From Stappia sediminis (GTDB lineage Bacteria > Pseudomonadota > Alphaproteobacteria > Rhizobiales > Stappiaceae): 64,000 nucleotides of DNA. Made by a program: the position numbers and the translations under genes. The DNA lies in assembly GCF_009826895.1 (NCBI RefSeq), contig NZ_WUMV01000003.1, positions 553,501 through 617,500 of the forward strand, written 5' to 3'. The notes beneath the pieces are model-generated. The model ran no database searches. It was not told the origin of the DNA and saw only the letters and a program-made list of their open reading frames with translations. Below, in pieces: positions 48,344 through 58,414 of this stretch. How positions within the stretch are numbered: the stretch's first letter is position 1; every line of letters starts with the position of its first letter.

Positions 48344-48598
48344 ATGAAGAATGTGGTGATCTACACGCGAGACCTCTGCGGTTTCTGCGTTCGCGCAAAG
48401 CGGCTGCTGGCCGAAAAGGGTGTATCCTTCGAGGAGCACAACGCAAGCCGCGATCCGGCGAAGCGCTCCGAGATGATCCAGCGGGCCAACGGGCGTTCGA
48501 CCTTCCCGCAGATTTTCATCGGCGATGCTCACGTCGGCGGCTGCGACGAGTTGCACGCGCTGGAGCGGGCGGGCAAACTCGATCCCATGCTTGCCTAG
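48344..48598 (+). CDS. grxC: glutaredoxin 3, CGFC active site
   Basis: An 84-aa thioredoxin-fold disulfide reductase that uses glutathione. The active site is CGFC (residues 12-15, in TRDLCGFCVRAKRLL) instead of the usual CPYC of GrxC; the glutathione-binding TFPQIFIGDAHVGGCDEL is intact, with Thr-Phe-Pro as the cis-proline loop. Length and C-terminus match GrxC rather than monothiol GrxD. The 210 bases upstream hold no gene and presumably the promoter. It is 37 bases ahead of the amidase gene and probably co-transcribed with it and DUF1178. Confidence 0.93.
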   Translation: MKNVVIYTRDLCGFCVRAKRLLAEKGVSFEEHNASRDPAKRSEMIQRANGRSTFPQIFIGDAHVGGCDELHALERAGKLDPMLA

Positions 48599-48635
48599 GG
48601 TCCAGACCCTGACACAACATAACGGGGATTCGATC

Positions 48636-49490
48636 ATGACCAGCTTTGTTGCCGCCGCCGTTCAGCTTCGCACTGGGCGCGACATCGCTGCGAATGTCGA
48701 AACGGCTTGCGATATAATCCGTGAAGCGGCAAGAAGCGGCGCGAATTACATCCAGACGCCCGAAATGACGCATCTCCTTGAAGCGAGCAAAGCCTCGCTG
48801 ATGGAGAAGATCAGGCCGGAGGAGGAAGACCTCGGCGTGAGGTCTTTCTCGGCGCTTGCCCGCGATCTCGGCATCTATCTGCACATCGGCTCGCTGGCCA
48901 TCAAGGCCAGCGAGGCGGCGGTTGCAAACCGCGCCTTCCTGTTTGCGCCGGATGGTTCGATTCTTGCCCGTTACGACAAGATCCACATGTTCGACGTGGA
49001 CCTGCCCAACGGAGAAAGCTGGCGGGAATCCGCGACCTATCGGCCCGGCCGGCAAAGTGCGGTGGTTGATCTTCCCTGGCTCAAGCTTGGCATGGCTGTC
49101 TGCTACGACGTGCGTTTTCCGGCAATTTTCCGCGCACAGGCAAAGGCAGGTGCGCAGATGCTGAGCGCGCCGGCCGCCTTTACCCGCCAGACCGGCATGG
49201 CGCATTGGCACGTGCTGCAGCGCGCCCGTGCGATCGAAAACGGTGCTTTCCTCGTTTCCGCCGCACAAGGCGGCAAGCACGAGGATGGCCGGGAAACCTA
49301 TGGCCACAGCATTATCGTCGCCCCATGGGGCGAGATCATCGCCGAGCGGGACAACGACGAACCGGGCTTCACGCTGGCGGAAATCGACCCGGCCAAGGTG
49401 GCGGAAGCGCGTGGGCGCATTCCTGCAATCGCCAACGAGCAGGAATTCGAACTGGCGACGGTGACCGCTCCGGTGGAGGCGCTGACGTGA
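48636..49490 (+). CDS. carbon-nitrogen hydrolase, Nit/deaminated glutathione amidase-like
   Basis: A 284-aa nitrilase-superfamily amidase with the Glu-Lys-Cys triad: Glu in YIQTPEMTH, Lys in ILARYDKIHMFDVDLP and Cys in LGMAVCYDVRFPAIFR. The HMFDVDLPNG segment is typical of the Nit1/NIT2-like group, which repairs deaminated glutathione; standing next to glutaredoxin fits glutathione metabolism. The start at 48636 follows CGGGGA. Its TGA overlaps the GTG start of DUF1178. Confidence 0.9.
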   Translation: MTSFVAAAVQLRTGRDIAANVETACDIIREAARSGANYIQTPEMTHLLEASKASLMEKIRPEEEDLGVRSFSALARDLGIYLHIGSLAIKASEAAVANRAFLFAPDGSILARYDKIHMFDVDLPNGESWRESATYRPGRQSAVVDLPWLKLGMAVCYDVRFPAIFRAQAKAGAQMLSAPAAFTRQTGMAHWHVLQRARAIENGAFLVSAAQGGKHEDGRETYGHSIIVAPWGEIIAERDNDEPGFTLAEIDPAKVAEARGRIPAIANEQEFELATVTAPVEALT

Positions 49491-49969
49491 TCCATTACGC
49501 GCTTTCCTGCGCAAGCGGGCATGAGTTCGACGGCTGGTTCCGAAATTCCTCGGATTTCGAGGGACAGGCGGAACGCGGGCTTGTCGTCTGCCCGATTTGC
49601 GGGGCAAGCGAAGTTCGCAAGCGGCTGATGGCGCCTGCCGTTTCGAAAGGCACCGGCGGAACGTCCGCAGTCAAGGGCATGCCCGCCGATACTGTTCCCG
49701 ATCCCAAGGATGGCGCACCCGCTCCCGCGGCAACACTTTCCGGCGTCGATCCGAAAATCATGGAAAAGCTCAGGGCATTGAAACGGGAAATCGTTTCGAA
49801 GGCTGATTACGTCGGTTCCGATTTCGCCGAAGAGGCGCGCAAGATCCACTACGGCGAGGCGGAAGAGCGAGGCATCTACGGCGAAGCCTCGCGAGAATCG
49901 GTTCGTGAACTGACGGATGAAGGCATCCCCGTTCTTCCCCTCCCGGCGCTGCCGGAGGAAAACAACTGA
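49487..49969 (+). CDS. DUF1178 family protein
   Basis: A 160-aa protein of unknown function. The N-terminal YALSCASGHEFDGWFRNSSDF and VVCPICGASEVRKRLMAPAV carry a CxxxH / CPICG pair that looks like a zinc-ribbon. A low-complexity Ala/Pro linker follows and the C-terminal half (KLRALKREIVSKADYVGSDFAEEARKIHYGEAEERGIYG) is the conserved DUF1178 block. The start is GTG at 49487, inside the amidase stop codon (GTGA). Confidence 0.88.
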   Translation: MIHYALSCASGHEFDGWFRNSSDFEGQAERGLVVCPICGASEVRKRLMAPAVSKGTGGTSAVKGMPADTVPDPKDGAPAPAATLSGVDPKIMEKLRALKREIVSKADYVGSDFAEEARKIHYGEAEERGIYGEASRESVRELTDEGIPVLPLPALPEENN

Positions 49970-49981
49970 ACCACTGCATCA

Positions 49982-50008
49982 AGGCGGATTGCCCCTCTCT
50001 GTCCGCCT
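49982..50008. terminator. weak hairpin between DUF1178 and the phasin-like gene
   Basis: AGGCGGA and TCCGCCT arms (7 bp, 13-base loop) lie between two convergent genes; no T-tract follows, so its function as a terminator is doubtful. Confidence 0.35.
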
Positions 50009-50021
50009 GACGAACTGCGCT

Positions 50022-50510
50022 CTATGCCGCGCGAGCGCGGGTTCTTCTGCCGGAACTGCGTGCCTTGCGCCTTGCCGTATAACGCAGCGTTTCCTGGGTC
50101 GCTTCGCTTTCCCGGGAAATCTCGCCGGTTTCATCGATATCTTCATCCGATGCCGATAGATGCTCCGAAACGCAAGCCGTCAGATCTTCCGCGTGTTTTT
50201 CGTAATCGGAAACAAGTCGCTCCCAAAATGTGGATGCCGTGCCCGTGATATCCGCCGGAGAGGCACCGTCCATCATCCGAAGAGCGCAATCCATGTCAGC
50301 ATGAAGGCGTTTGGAGACGAAATCGATCTGCATATTGAACAAGGCGGCGGCGCAATCGATCGCCCTGCGCTGGGCCTCGGCGGGCCCGAATGTCATCATT
50401 TCCTCCAGGCGATCCGCCGCTTCCGCCCAATTCCAGGGTTGCCAGGTTTCCATGTCGTTGAAGATTTCCGTCTCTGGCATTCTGTTGCTACCGGATGAGA
50501 CGTTCGTCAT
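50022..50510 (-). CDS. phasin-like protein
   Basis: A 162-aa helical protein. The central MTFGPAEAQRRAIDCAAALFNMQIDFVSKRLHADMDCALRMM and FWERLVSDYEKHAEDL resemble the phasin_2 helix, which coats polyhydroxyalkanoate granules or acts as a small amphipathic helper. The C-terminus is basic (ARRKARSSGRRTRARAA). No pha gene is nearby. The start at 50510 (MTNVSSGS) is chosen because GGGAGG lies six bases before it; an ATG eight codons earlier covers that site. Confidence 0.65.
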   Translation of the reverse strand: MTNVSSGSNRMPETEIFNDMETWQPWNWAEAADRLEEMMTFGPAEAQRRAIDCAAALFNMQIDFVSKRLHADMDCALRMMDGASPADITGTASTFWERLVSDYEKHAEDLTACVSEHLSASDEDIDETGEISRESEATQETLRYTARRKARSSGRRTRARAA

Positions 50511-50686
50511 TGCGGCCTCCCTTTTTCGTTCCATGCCGGTGATCGTCCGATTTGACGCGCCTGCCGGGCAAATTGCCCGCAGTGCTTTTCTTCGATCCTA
50601 GCGCAGCGGCGCTGATCGTTTTTGATCCGGATCAAACTCTACGTCAATTTCAGAAGCACGGATCGTAATCAAAAATCATGACGGCT

Positions 50687-51385
50687 TCATGCTGCTGCGC
50701 CGGAAAGCCAGTCCATGAATAGGCTCGTTACGGCTTCCGGTCGCTCCAGCGTTGACAGGTGCCCGCAATTCGCGACGACTTCCAGCCGACTTCCCGGAAT
50801 GGCCCGATGTAGTTCTTCTGCGCGATCGGGCGGAGTTAACCTGTCCCCGTCACCGACGATGACCATCGTCGGGCACTGGATTTGCGAGAGGCGTGGCCTT
50901 GCATCGTCGCGGCTCATGATCGCATGCTGCTGACGGATAAAGGCTTCGCCACCGGTTTTCTTCGCCATTCCAAGGACGATGTCGCGAAGCGCCCCGTCAT
51001 CTTCCCGGTTTTCGTGAACGAACATCGGAAATAGCGCTTGTGCGACACGATCGAATGCGCCGTTGCGCGTCAGTTCGATCTGTTTATTGCGGTTTTGGGT
51101 CTGCTCCGGCGTGTCCGGCCTTGCGGTCGTATCGAGAAGGGCGAGGCGCGTCACGCGCTCCGGTGCGATCCTCATGATTTCAAGCGCGACGTAGCCGCCC
51201 ATCGAAAGCCCTGCGAGCGCAAAACGGCGGGGAGCGCCTTTCAGGATGTCTTCCGCGATCTCGCGCATCGTCTCATGCCTGCGATGATCGGCGACCATGA
51301 TCGGCCGGTCGGCAAGTGCCGCGATCTGCGGGGCATAGAGCGCTTCGGTGCACAGCAACCCGGGAACAAGGACGAGGGCTTCCAT
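50687..51385 (-). CDS. alpha/beta-fold hydrolase
   Basis: A 232-aa serine hydrolase with nucleophile elbow GLSMGGYVAL, acid in IVGDGDRLTPP and His in NCGHLSTLERP. It lies 34 bases after ubiG on the same strand and is probably co-transcribed with it. The compact fold without a large cap domain resembles small esterases; substrate unknown. Confidence 0.85.
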   Translation of the reverse strand: MEALVLVPGLLCTEALYAPQIAALADRPIMVADHRRHETMREIAEDILKGAPRRFALAGLSMGGYVALEIMRIAPERVTRLALLDTTARPDTPEQTQNRNKQIELTRNGAFDRVAQALFPMFVHENREDDGALRDIVLGMAKKTGGEAFIRQQHAIMSRDDARPRLSQIQCPTMVIVGDGDRLTPPDRAEELHRAIPGSRLEVVANCGHLSTLERPEAVTSLFMDWLSGAAA

Positions 51386-51419
51386 CGATGGACTTTCCTT
51401 CTTCGCGGGAACGGCAAAC

Positions 51420-52184
51420 CTATGCTGGGCGGGCGAAAAGCATCATGTAATTGACGTCCGTATCCGCGGACCGGCTCCACTCGTCGGAAAGCGGATTATA
51501 CGTTACGCCCGCGCGATCCGCCACGAAGAGGCCGGCCGCCGCCAAAGGGGTTTCGAGTTCGGATGGCCGTACCAGCTTGTCAAAGGAATGTGTGCCTCTG
51601 GGCAGCCAGCCAAGGATGTATTCCGCGCCGACGATCGCCAGTGCATAGGCCTTCAGCGTGCGGTTGATGGTCGCCACGAACATCAGCCCGCCGGGCTTCA
51701 GCATCCTTGCACATGAGGCAAGGTAGAACGGCACGTCGGCGACGTGTTCGACCACTTCCATGTTCAGGATGATGTCGAATGTCTTGCCCGCGTCGGCCAA
51801 TGCTTCCGCGGTCGTCGCGCGGTAATCGATGTCGAGCCCGGATTGGCCGGCGTGAATTCTGGCAATCTCGATATTGGTGGCCGAAGCGTCCGCCCCGACC
51901 ACTTCGGCACCGAGCCGGCGCATCGGCTCGCACAGAAGGCCGCCTCCGCAACCGATATCCAGAAGGCGCAGACCCTTGAAGCTATCGGGCGCCTTTGCAT
52001 CCCGACCGAAATGCGCGCAGGCCCTTTCCTTGATGTAGCCGAGACGGACCGGATTGAACTTGTGCAATGGGCGGAACTTGCCACTCGGATCCCACCATTC
52101 GGCCGCCATGGCCGAAAAGCGGGCAACCTCGGCATCGTCGATGGTGCTCGGGCCGGCCGTATTGCCGTCAGCCGCGGGATTCAT
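51420..52184 (-). CDS. ubiG: ubiquinone biosynthesis O-methyltransferase UbiG
   Basis: Performs both O-methylations of ubiquinone synthesis. The 254-aa protein has the UbiG N-terminal signature [29 protein letters not shown] motif [33 protein letters not shown] and [19 protein letters not shown]. Complete, 254 aa as expected. It is divergent from lysC across about 160 bases, the usual rhizobial arrangement. Confidence 0.97.
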   Translation of the reverse strand: MNPAADGNTAGPSTIDDAEVARFSAMAAEWWDPSGKFRPLHKFNPVRLGYIKERACAHFGRDAKAPDSFKGLRLLDIGCGGGLLCEPMRRLGAEVVGADASATNIEIARIHAGQSGLDIDYRATTAEALADAGKTFDIILNMEVVEHVADVPFYLASCARMLKPGGLMFVATINRTLKAYALAIVGAEYILGWLPRGTHSFDKLVRPSELETPLAAAGLFVADRAGVTYNPLSDEWSRSADTDVNYMMLFARPA

Positions 52185-52345
52185 TGCGCGTTCCTCCCAT
52201 TCTCAAGACCGCTTTGGTCGGTGGTCGCACGGAGTTTGTCAAGCACGAGTGTTGCAGGGGGGACCGGCAGTCTGTATGCATACGCGCCGACCCGACCGGT
52301 GCATCCGCGCCGACAGACCGTACTTGATAACGCGATACGCATTCG

Positions 52346-53596
52346 ATGGCCCGACTGGTTCTAAAATTCGGCGGAACGTCCGTCGCAGACCTCGACCGCA
52401 TCCGCAATGTGGCGCGGCATGTGAAACGTGAGGTTGATGCAGGGCACGAAGTTGCCGTCGTCGTATCCGCCATGGCGGGCGAGACGAACAAGCTCGTCGA
52501 GTTGTGCCGTCAGGCCGCACCCATGCACGATGCGCGCGAGTATGATGCTGTCGTCGCTTCGGGCGAGCAGGTGACATCGGGACTGCTGTCTATCGTGCTT
52601 CAGGAAATGGGCGTCAACGCCCGCTCCTGGCAAGGCTGGCAGATCGCGCTCCATACCGATGGTGCGCATGGGGCGGCGCGAATCGCCGAAATCGACGGCG
52701 AACGGCTGATCGAACGGCTGCAGCAGGGCCAGGTTGCGGTTGTCGCCGGTTTCCAGGGACTGGCTCCAGACAACCGGATTTCGACGCTGGGCCGGGGTGG
52801 TTCGGACACGAGCGCCGTGGCGATCGCCGCGGCGATCCGGGCCGACCGCTGCGATATCTATACTGATGTGGACGGTGTCTATACGACGGACCCGCGCATC
52901 GTGCATTCCGCAAGGCGGCTGAACCGGGTCGCTTTCGAGGAAATGCTGGAGATGGCCTCGCTCGGCGCGAAGGTGCTGCAGGTGCGCTCCGTCGAGATGG
53001 CCATGGTGCATGGTGTGCGCACGTTCGTGCGTTCCAGCTTCGATGATCCGGACGCGCCCCAGACGGGCGAAGGCAACCTTCCTCCGGGAACACTTATCTG
53101 CGACGAGGACGAGATCGTGGAACAGCAAGTCGTCACCGGCATCGCCTTTTCCAAGGACGAGGCCCAGATCTCAATCCGCGATGTGGCGGACAAGCCGGGC
53201 GTGGCCCACGCCGTGTTCGGCCCGCTGGCGGACGCCCACATCAACGTGGACATGATCGTCCAGAACATTTCGCCGGACGGCAACAAGACCGACATCACCT
53301 TCACCGTCCCGGAGAGCGACTACGACCGAGCGATGAAGGTGATCGAAAACCGGCGCGAGGAAATCGGATTCGGGGCTATCGAGGGTGCGCGCAATGTCGT
53401 GAAGGTGTCGGTCATCGGCATCGGAATGCGCTCTCACGCGGGCATCGCCGCGCAATGTTTCCGCGGTCTTGCGGAGAAGGGGATCAACATCCGGGCGATC
53501 ACAACCTCGGAGATCAAGATCTCGGTGCTTATCGATTCGGCATACAGCGAACTTGCGGTCAGGACTCTCCATTCGCTATACGGTCTAGACGGATAG
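52346..53596 (+). CDS. lysC: aspartate kinase
   Basis: First committed step to lysine, threonine and methionine. The 416-aa protein has the kinase KFGGTSVADLDRIRNVA motif, GRGGSDTSAVAIAAAI, and two C-terminal ACT domains (from VTGIAFSKDEAQISIRD) for allosteric feedback by lysine and threonine. No clear ribosome site is seen before the ATG at 52346. It lies 82 bases ahead of ptsP. Confidence 0.97.
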   Translation: MARLVLKFGGTSVADLDRIRNVARHVKREVDAGHEVAVVVSAMAGETNKLVELCRQAAPMHDAREYDAVVASGEQVTSGLLSIVLQEMGVNARSWQGWQIALHTDGAHGAARIAEIDGERLIERLQQGQVAVVAGFQGLAPDNRISTLGRGGSDTSAVAIAAAIRADRCDIYTDVDGVYTTDPRIVHSARRLNRVAFEEMLEMASLGAKVLQVRSVEMAMVHGVRTFVRSSFDDPDAPQTGEGNLPPGTLICDEDEIVEQQVVTGIAFSKDEAQISIRDVADKPGVAHAVFGPLADAHINVDMIVQNISPDGNKTDITFTVPESDYDRAMKVIENRREEIGFGAIEGARNVVKVSVIGIGMRSHAGIAAQCFRGLAEKGINIRAITTSEIKISVLIDSAYSELAVRTLHSLYGLDG

Positions 53597-53678
53597 ACAC
53601 GCAGGCGAAGCGGCGGACCGCCCGCACGAGAATAATTGTCTATGGGGACCCGCCGGTCGTCGGGAAAGGATTCGACGC

Positions 53679-55949
53679 GTGATGCGGAGCAGCCTGGCCG
53701 GACCACGCGTGTTGTTGCGGCGCCTCCGCGAGGTCATGGCGGAGCCGATCAACGCGCAGGAACGGCTGGACAAGATCGTCGTTCTGATTGCCGCCAACGT
53801 GGTTGCGGAAGTGTGTTCCGTCTACATCCTTCGGGCGGACGGGATGCTCGAGCTTTACGCGACCGAAGGCCTCAACCGGGACGCCGTTCACAAGACGAGC
53901 CTCGGTGTCGGCGAAGGTCTCGTCGGCCTCATCGCGGCCGACGCGCGCCCGCTCAATCTGCCGAACGCCCAGGCCCACCCCGCATTCGCATACCGGCCGG
54001 AAACCGGCGAGGAAGCCTATAATTCCTTCCTTGGCGTTCCGATCCTGCGCGCCGGGCGCACGCTCGGCGTGCTCGTCGTTCAGAACAAATCGCACAGGAC
54101 CTATTTCGAGGACGAGGTCGAGGCGCTTCAGACCACGGCCATGGTCATCGCGGAGATGGTGGCGGCAGGCGAGCTGGAAGCGATTTCCCAGCAGGGCACG
54201 AAGCTCGACCTGACCCGGCCGATGGAGTTCAAGGGTGTCGCTTTGTCGGAAGGCGTCGGGCTGGGCCATGTCGTCCTGCACGAGCCCCGGGTCGTCGTAA
54301 CCAATCTTATTTCTGAAGACGTCGACCAGGAACTGCGCAGGCTCGAGAGCGCGATCAACCGCTTGCGCCTTTCCCTTGACGATCTTCTGGCGAACGGAGA
54401 CCTCGGCCAGCATGGCGAACATCGCGAAGTGCTGGAGGCCTTTCGCATGTTCGCCCAGGACCGGGGCTGGATCCACAAGATCGAGGAAGCGATTCGCAAC
54501 GGCCTCACCGCCGAAGCGGCTGTCGAAAAGGTTCAATCCGACACCCGCGCGCGGATGATGCGCCAGACTGACCCCTATCTGCGCGAGCGGCTGCACGATC
54601 TCGACGACCTCGGCAACAGGCTTATCCGCGAGCTGATGGGCCGACAGCACGGCCCCGGTGCGGAAAGCCTGCCGAAAGACGCGATCATCGTCGCGCGCAA
54701 CATGGGGGCGGCCGAACTTCTCGATTACGGTCGCGACCGGGTGCGCGGGCTTGTGCTTGAAGAGGGCGGGCCGACGAGCCATGCGACGATCGTGGCGCGT
54801 GCGCTCGGCATTGCGACCGTCGGGCAGGTTCAGGATATCGTCAGCCTTTCCGAAAGCGGCGATGCCATCATCGTCGATGGCGATATGGGGCAGGTGCAGT
54901 TGCGCCCGCCCGGCGATGTGGAGCACGCCTATGCGGAAAAGGTGCGTTTCCGGGCACGCCGCCAGGCGCAGTATCGCCGCTTGCGCAGCAAACCATCCGT
55001 TTCACGCGACGGCGTCGAAATTTCACTTCTCCTGAACGCGGGCCTGCTTGTCGATCTTCCGGCGATGGTGGAATCGGGTGCGGGAGGGATCGGCCTCTTC
55101 CGCACCGAGCTTCAGTTCATGGTCGCGTCTTCCTTCCCGCGCATGAACGAGCAGAAGGGACTTTACGCGAAGGTGCTCGACGCGGCCGAAGGGCGGCCGG
55201 TGACCTTCCGTACGCTCGATATCGGAGGCGACAAGGTCCTTCCCTATCTGCGCGCGATCCAGGAGGAAAATCCGGCGATGGGCTGGCGCGCGCTGCGCCT
55301 CGGCCTCGACCGCCCGGCGATCCTGCGCACGCAGATCCGCGCGCTCCTTCACGCGGCCGCGGGGCGCGAGCTGAAAATCAAGTTCCCGATGGTCGCCGAT
55401 GTTTCGGAATTCGTGCAGGCGAAGGCGCTGGTGGAACGCGAACTCAAGCATCTCAAGCGTCACGGGCACAAAACGCCAAGCAAGCTGCGTCTGGGCGTTA
55501 TGATCGAAGTGCCCTCGCTAATCTTCCAGCTCGAGGAGCTCTTCCAGCAGGTCGACTTCGTCTCCATCGGTTCCAACGATCTGTTTCAGTTTTTCTGCGC
55601 CGCCGACAGGGGCAACACACGCGTGTCGGACCGCTTCGATCCGCTGAACATCGGATTCATGCGCGCGTTGAGGCGCATCGTGACGCGGGCAAAACTGGCA
55701 GGCGTTCCCGTAACGCTGTGTGGCGAGCTTGCCGGCCGCCCGCTCGAGGCCATGGCGCTGCTTGCGCTCGGTTTTCGCGACCTGTCGATGTCGGCATCTT
55801 CTCTAGGCCCGGTCAAGGCGATGGTGCGCTCCGTCGATATCGGCCGCCTGAGCGCGCGGATCCTGCCCAAGCTCGAACCCGGCAGCGGCCCGGTCGACCT
55901 GCGCAAAGAGCTGCGCGCTTTTGCGGCGGAGCATGATATACAGCTCTAG
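53679..55949 (+). CDS. ptsP: PTS-Ntr enzyme I (GAF-containing phosphoenolpyruvate-protein phosphotransferase)
   Basis: First component of the nitrogen-related PTS, passing phosphate from PEP to NPr and EIIA-Ntr. The 756-aa protein has an N-terminal GAF domain (about 20-165), a swivelling domain with the phospho-histidine in [15 protein letters not shown], and a C-terminal PEP-binding barrel with [44 protein letters not shown] and the proton-donor Cys in [11 protein letters not shown]. Start is GTG at 53679 or ATG at 53682; both follow AAAGGA. Part of lysC-ptsP-prfA-prmC. Confidence 0.95.
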   Translation: MMRSSLAGPRVLLRRLREVMAEPINAQERLDKIVVLIAANVVAEVCSVYILRADGMLELYATEGLNRDAVHKTSLGVGEGLVGLIAADARPLNLPNAQAHPAFAYRPETGEEAYNSFLGVPILRAGRTLGVLVVQNKSHRTYFEDEVEALQTTAMVIAEMVAAGELEAISQQGTKLDLTRPMEFKGVALSEGVGLGHVVLHEPRVVVTNLISEDVDQELRRLESAINRLRLSLDDLLANGDLGQHGEHREVLEAFRMFAQDRGWIHKIEEAIRNGLTAEAAVEKVQSDTRARMMRQTDPYLRERLHDLDDLGNRLIRELMGRQHGPGAESLPKDAIIVARNMGAAELLDYGRDRVRGLVLEEGGPTSHATIVARALGIATVGQVQDIVSLSESGDAIIVDGDMGQVQLRPPGDVEHAYAEKVRFRARRQAQYRRLRSKPSVSRDGVEISLLLNAGLLVDLPAMVESGAGGIGLFRTELQFMVASSFPRMNEQKGLYAKVLDAAEGRPVTFRTLDIGGDKVLPYLRAIQEENPAMGWRALRLGLDRPAILRTQIRALLHAAAGRELKIKFPMVADVSEFVQAKALVERELKHLKRHGHKTPSKLRLGVMIEVPSLIFQLEELFQQVDFVSIGSNDLFQFFCAADRGNTRVSDRFDPLNIGFMRALRRIVTRAKLAGVPVTLCGELAGRPLEAMALLALGFRDLSMSASSLGPVKAMVRSVDIGRLSARILPKLEPGSGPVDLRKELRAFAAEHDIQL

Positions 55950-56031
55950 CGGGCCTGGACCTTGGGATCTTGCATTCGGGCGTGACGAACGCCGTGCACT
56001 CCTCCTTCTTTTCAACCGGAGCAGACGGCCG

Positions 56032-57105
56032 ATGATTTCGGCGGAAAAACTCGATGGAATCCTCTCGCGATTCGAGGAACTGGAATTCCGGATGACGCAA
56101 AATCCGGACCCGGCCACCTATGTTCGCCTGTCGCGGGACTATGCTGAGCTCGAACCTCTCGTTTCCAGGGTGCGCGCGCTGAAGGCTGCCGAAGAAAACC
56201 TGGAAGGCATCGAGACGATGATCGCCGACCCGGCAACCGAGCCGGAGATGGCGAAGCTCGCCCATGAGGAGCGCGAGGAAGCGCGCGAGGAGATCGAACG
56301 TCTGACACAGGACGTGAAGCTTGGTCTCCTTCCCCGCGACGAAGCCGACAGCAATGACGTAATCCTTGAAATACGGGCAGGTACGGGAGGTGACGAGGCA
56401 GCGCTCTTCGCGGGCGATCTCTTTCGCATGTATCAGCGCTATGCTGCGCTGAAGGGGTGGAAGGTGGAGCTTCTGTCGGCAAGCGAAGGCGAGGTCGGCG
56501 GCTACAAGGAAGTTATAGCCTCTGTCTCGGGCGACCGTGTTTTTGCCCATCTGAAGTACGAATCGGGCGTCCACCGGGTGCAACGCGTGCCGGAAACCGA
56601 ATCGGGCGGGCGCATTCACACATCGGCCGCCACGGTTGCCGTCCTGCCGCAGGCGGAGGATGTAGACGTCGATATCAACGACAACGATTTGCGGATCGAC
56701 ACGTATCGGTCCTCCGGTGCAGGCGGCCAGCATGTCAACACCACCGACTCGGCGGTGCGCATCACGCACGAACCGAGCGGCATCGTTGTGGCCGTGCAGG
56801 ATGAACGCTCCCAGCACAAGAACAAGGCCAAGGCCATGCAGCTTCTGAAGGCAAGGCTCTATGACCTCGAGCGAGAGCGTGCCGCGAGCGAACGGACCGA
56901 AGCCCGCCGATTGCAGGTCGGTTCGGGGGACCGGTCGGAACGCATCAGAACCTATAATTTCCCGCAAGGGCGCGTTACCGATCATCGCATCGGGCTGACG
57001 CTCTACAAACTCGACCAGGTGATTGCCGGCGAGGCGCTTGACGAGGTCGTGGATGCGCTGGCGCTCGACCATCAGGCGAAACTTCTGGCAGCGGAAGGCC
57101 TGTGA
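56032..57105 (+). CDS. prfA: peptide chain release factor 1
   Basis: Releases finished proteins at UAA and UAG. The 357-aa protein has the GGQ loop in [20 protein letters not shown] and the codon-recognition domain before it; RHT/PxT-type recognition lies in the [20 protein letters not shown] stretch. The start at 56032 ([11 protein letters not shown]) matches the family; the open frame upstream overlaps the ptsP end. It overlaps prmC, which encodes the enzyme that methylates its GGQ glutamine. Confidence 0.96.
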   Translation: MISAEKLDGILSRFEELEFRMTQNPDPATYVRLSRDYAELEPLVSRVRALKAAEENLEGIETMIADPATEPEMAKLAHEEREEAREEIERLTQDVKLGLLPRDEADSNDVILEIRAGTGGDEAALFAGDLFRMYQRYAALKGWKVELLSASEGEVGGYKEVIASVSGDRVFAHLKYESGVHRVQRVPETESGGRIHTSAATVAVLPQAEDVDVDINDNDLRIDTYRSSGAGGQHVNTTDSAVRITHEPSGIVVAVQDERSQHKNKAKAMQLLKARLYDLERERAASERTEARRLQVGSGDRSERIRTYNFPQGRVTDHRIGLTLYKLDQVIAGEALDEVVDALALDHQAKLLAAEGL

Positions 57106-57995
57106 ACGCGATCTCTTCCGACCGGCAATCCGAATTCGCCCGCGCGAATACCGTCTCCGCACTCTACCGGGCAATGCGCGCCGCCTTCCGCGCGGCCGCG
57201 TTGTCAACGCCGGATCTTGACGCCCGGGTTCTCACGGCTCACGCGACGGACCGCGAACCGAACGAAGTCGTTCTCAAAGGCGAAGAGCCTGTCGGCGAAA
57301 GAATGCGCGAATGCGCTTTGAGCCTGGCGAACGACAGGCTGGCGGGCAAACCCGTTGCGAGAATCCTTGGGCGGAAAGAATTCTGGGGCCTGACATTCAC
57401 CTTGTCGGATGAAACGCTGGAGCCACGGCCCGACACCGAATTGCTCGTGGAACAGGTGCTTGAGTGTTGTGGGGACCGTTCGGCGGAACTGACGATCCTC
57501 GATATCGGTACCGGCAGCGGTGCGATCGCGGTAAGCCTGCTTCACGAATTGCCCAGGGCCATAGCCATCGGGACGGATCTGAGCCAAGGCGCATTGCTTG
57601 CGGCCCGCGCGAATGCATGTCGAAATGGGGTCGGCGAGCGGTTTTTCCCGGTGGCGTGTGACGGCCATTCCGCGATTTCCGGCGATTTCGATTTTCTTGT
57701 GAGCAATCCGCCCTATATCAGAAGCATGGATATTACGACGCTTGATGTCGGCGTCCGCCAACATGATCCCGTGCTCGCCCTCGATGGCGGGGCCGATGGA
57801 CTTGCGGCATACAGATCGATAGCGCGCGATTCGCGGCACCTCCTTCGGCGAGGGGGTTACGTTTTTTTTGAAATCGGCTACGATCAGGCCGCGGAAGTTG
57901 CAGCGATATCGGTCGAATCGGGCTATGAGAATATTTCTGTATTTCAAGACCTTGCAGGGCATGACCGAGTCATCCGAGGTTTTCGTGCAACGTAG
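57102..57995 (+). CDS. prmC: release factor glutamine methyltransferase PrmC/HemK
   Basis: Methylates the GGQ glutamine of RF1 and RF2. The 297-aa protein has an N-terminal helical domain, SAM motif [20 protein letters not shown] and the NPPYI substrate-binding motif in [12 protein letters not shown]. Start is GTG at 57102, within the prfA stop (GTGA), consistent with coupled expression of enzyme and substrate. The C-terminus ends [10 protein letters not shown], complete. Confidence 0.94.
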   Translation: MNAISSDRQSEFARANTVSALYRAMRAAFRAAALSTPDLDARVLTAHATDREPNEVVLKGEEPVGERMRECALSLANDRLAGKPVARILGRKEFWGLTFTLSDETLEPRPDTELLVEQVLECCGDRSAELTILDIGTGSGAIAVSLLHELPRAIAIGTDLSQGALLAARANACRNGVGERFFPVACDGHSAISGDFDFLVSNPPYIRSMDITTLDVGVRQHDPVLALDGGADGLAAYRSIARDSRHLLRRGGYVFFEIGYDQAAEVAAISVESGYENISVFQDLAGHDRVIRGFRAT

Positions 57996-58414
57996 TTCGA
58001 TGATTTGTTCAGGAGACGAAAAAGACGCTTGGAAATCCGGGCAGAACCGGCTAGTTTCCATATCGTCGAAACCCTGAATGGGGATCGAAATCTCCGGGGG
58101 CATCGAAAAACCGAGTGGTATTGAGCATTTGCTCGGCCTTGACTGTACCTTGGCATAAAGGGTGCGTCACTCGACCCCTCGGAACTCCGACAAAGGCACG
58201 GACGTTCCTCGGCATCGGTCTGTTTGCAGACACGGCGCGTCGGCTGAACATCTGGATGTTCCAGCGTATGAGCCGATTGATCGGATCGCGCGGCAACTGC
58301 CTGCGTATCCGGAGGACCGAAGTATCAGTACGGTAAATTCGACCGGTCGGTATTTATCGGCCGATCAATAGGCCGGTTGCGAGCCGGTCGCCGTTCGTGA
58401 GAGAAAACGGCAGA
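57996..58414. other. gene-free stretch between prmC and DUF4167
   Basis: This 419-base region has no ORF with coding character. It contains scattered partial inverted repeats (GACCGGTC with CGGCCGATC and GGCCGG near 58340-58390) close to the DUF4167 start, which could form a leader structure. No RNA gene or certain promoter was identified. Confidence 0.4.

Noticed and set aside
48593..48620. TAGGGTCCAGACCCTGA after grxC, resembling the MITE end TAGGGTCAGGACC
   Set aside because: Only about 8 matching bases and no second arm or internal homology; too short to call an excision footprint.
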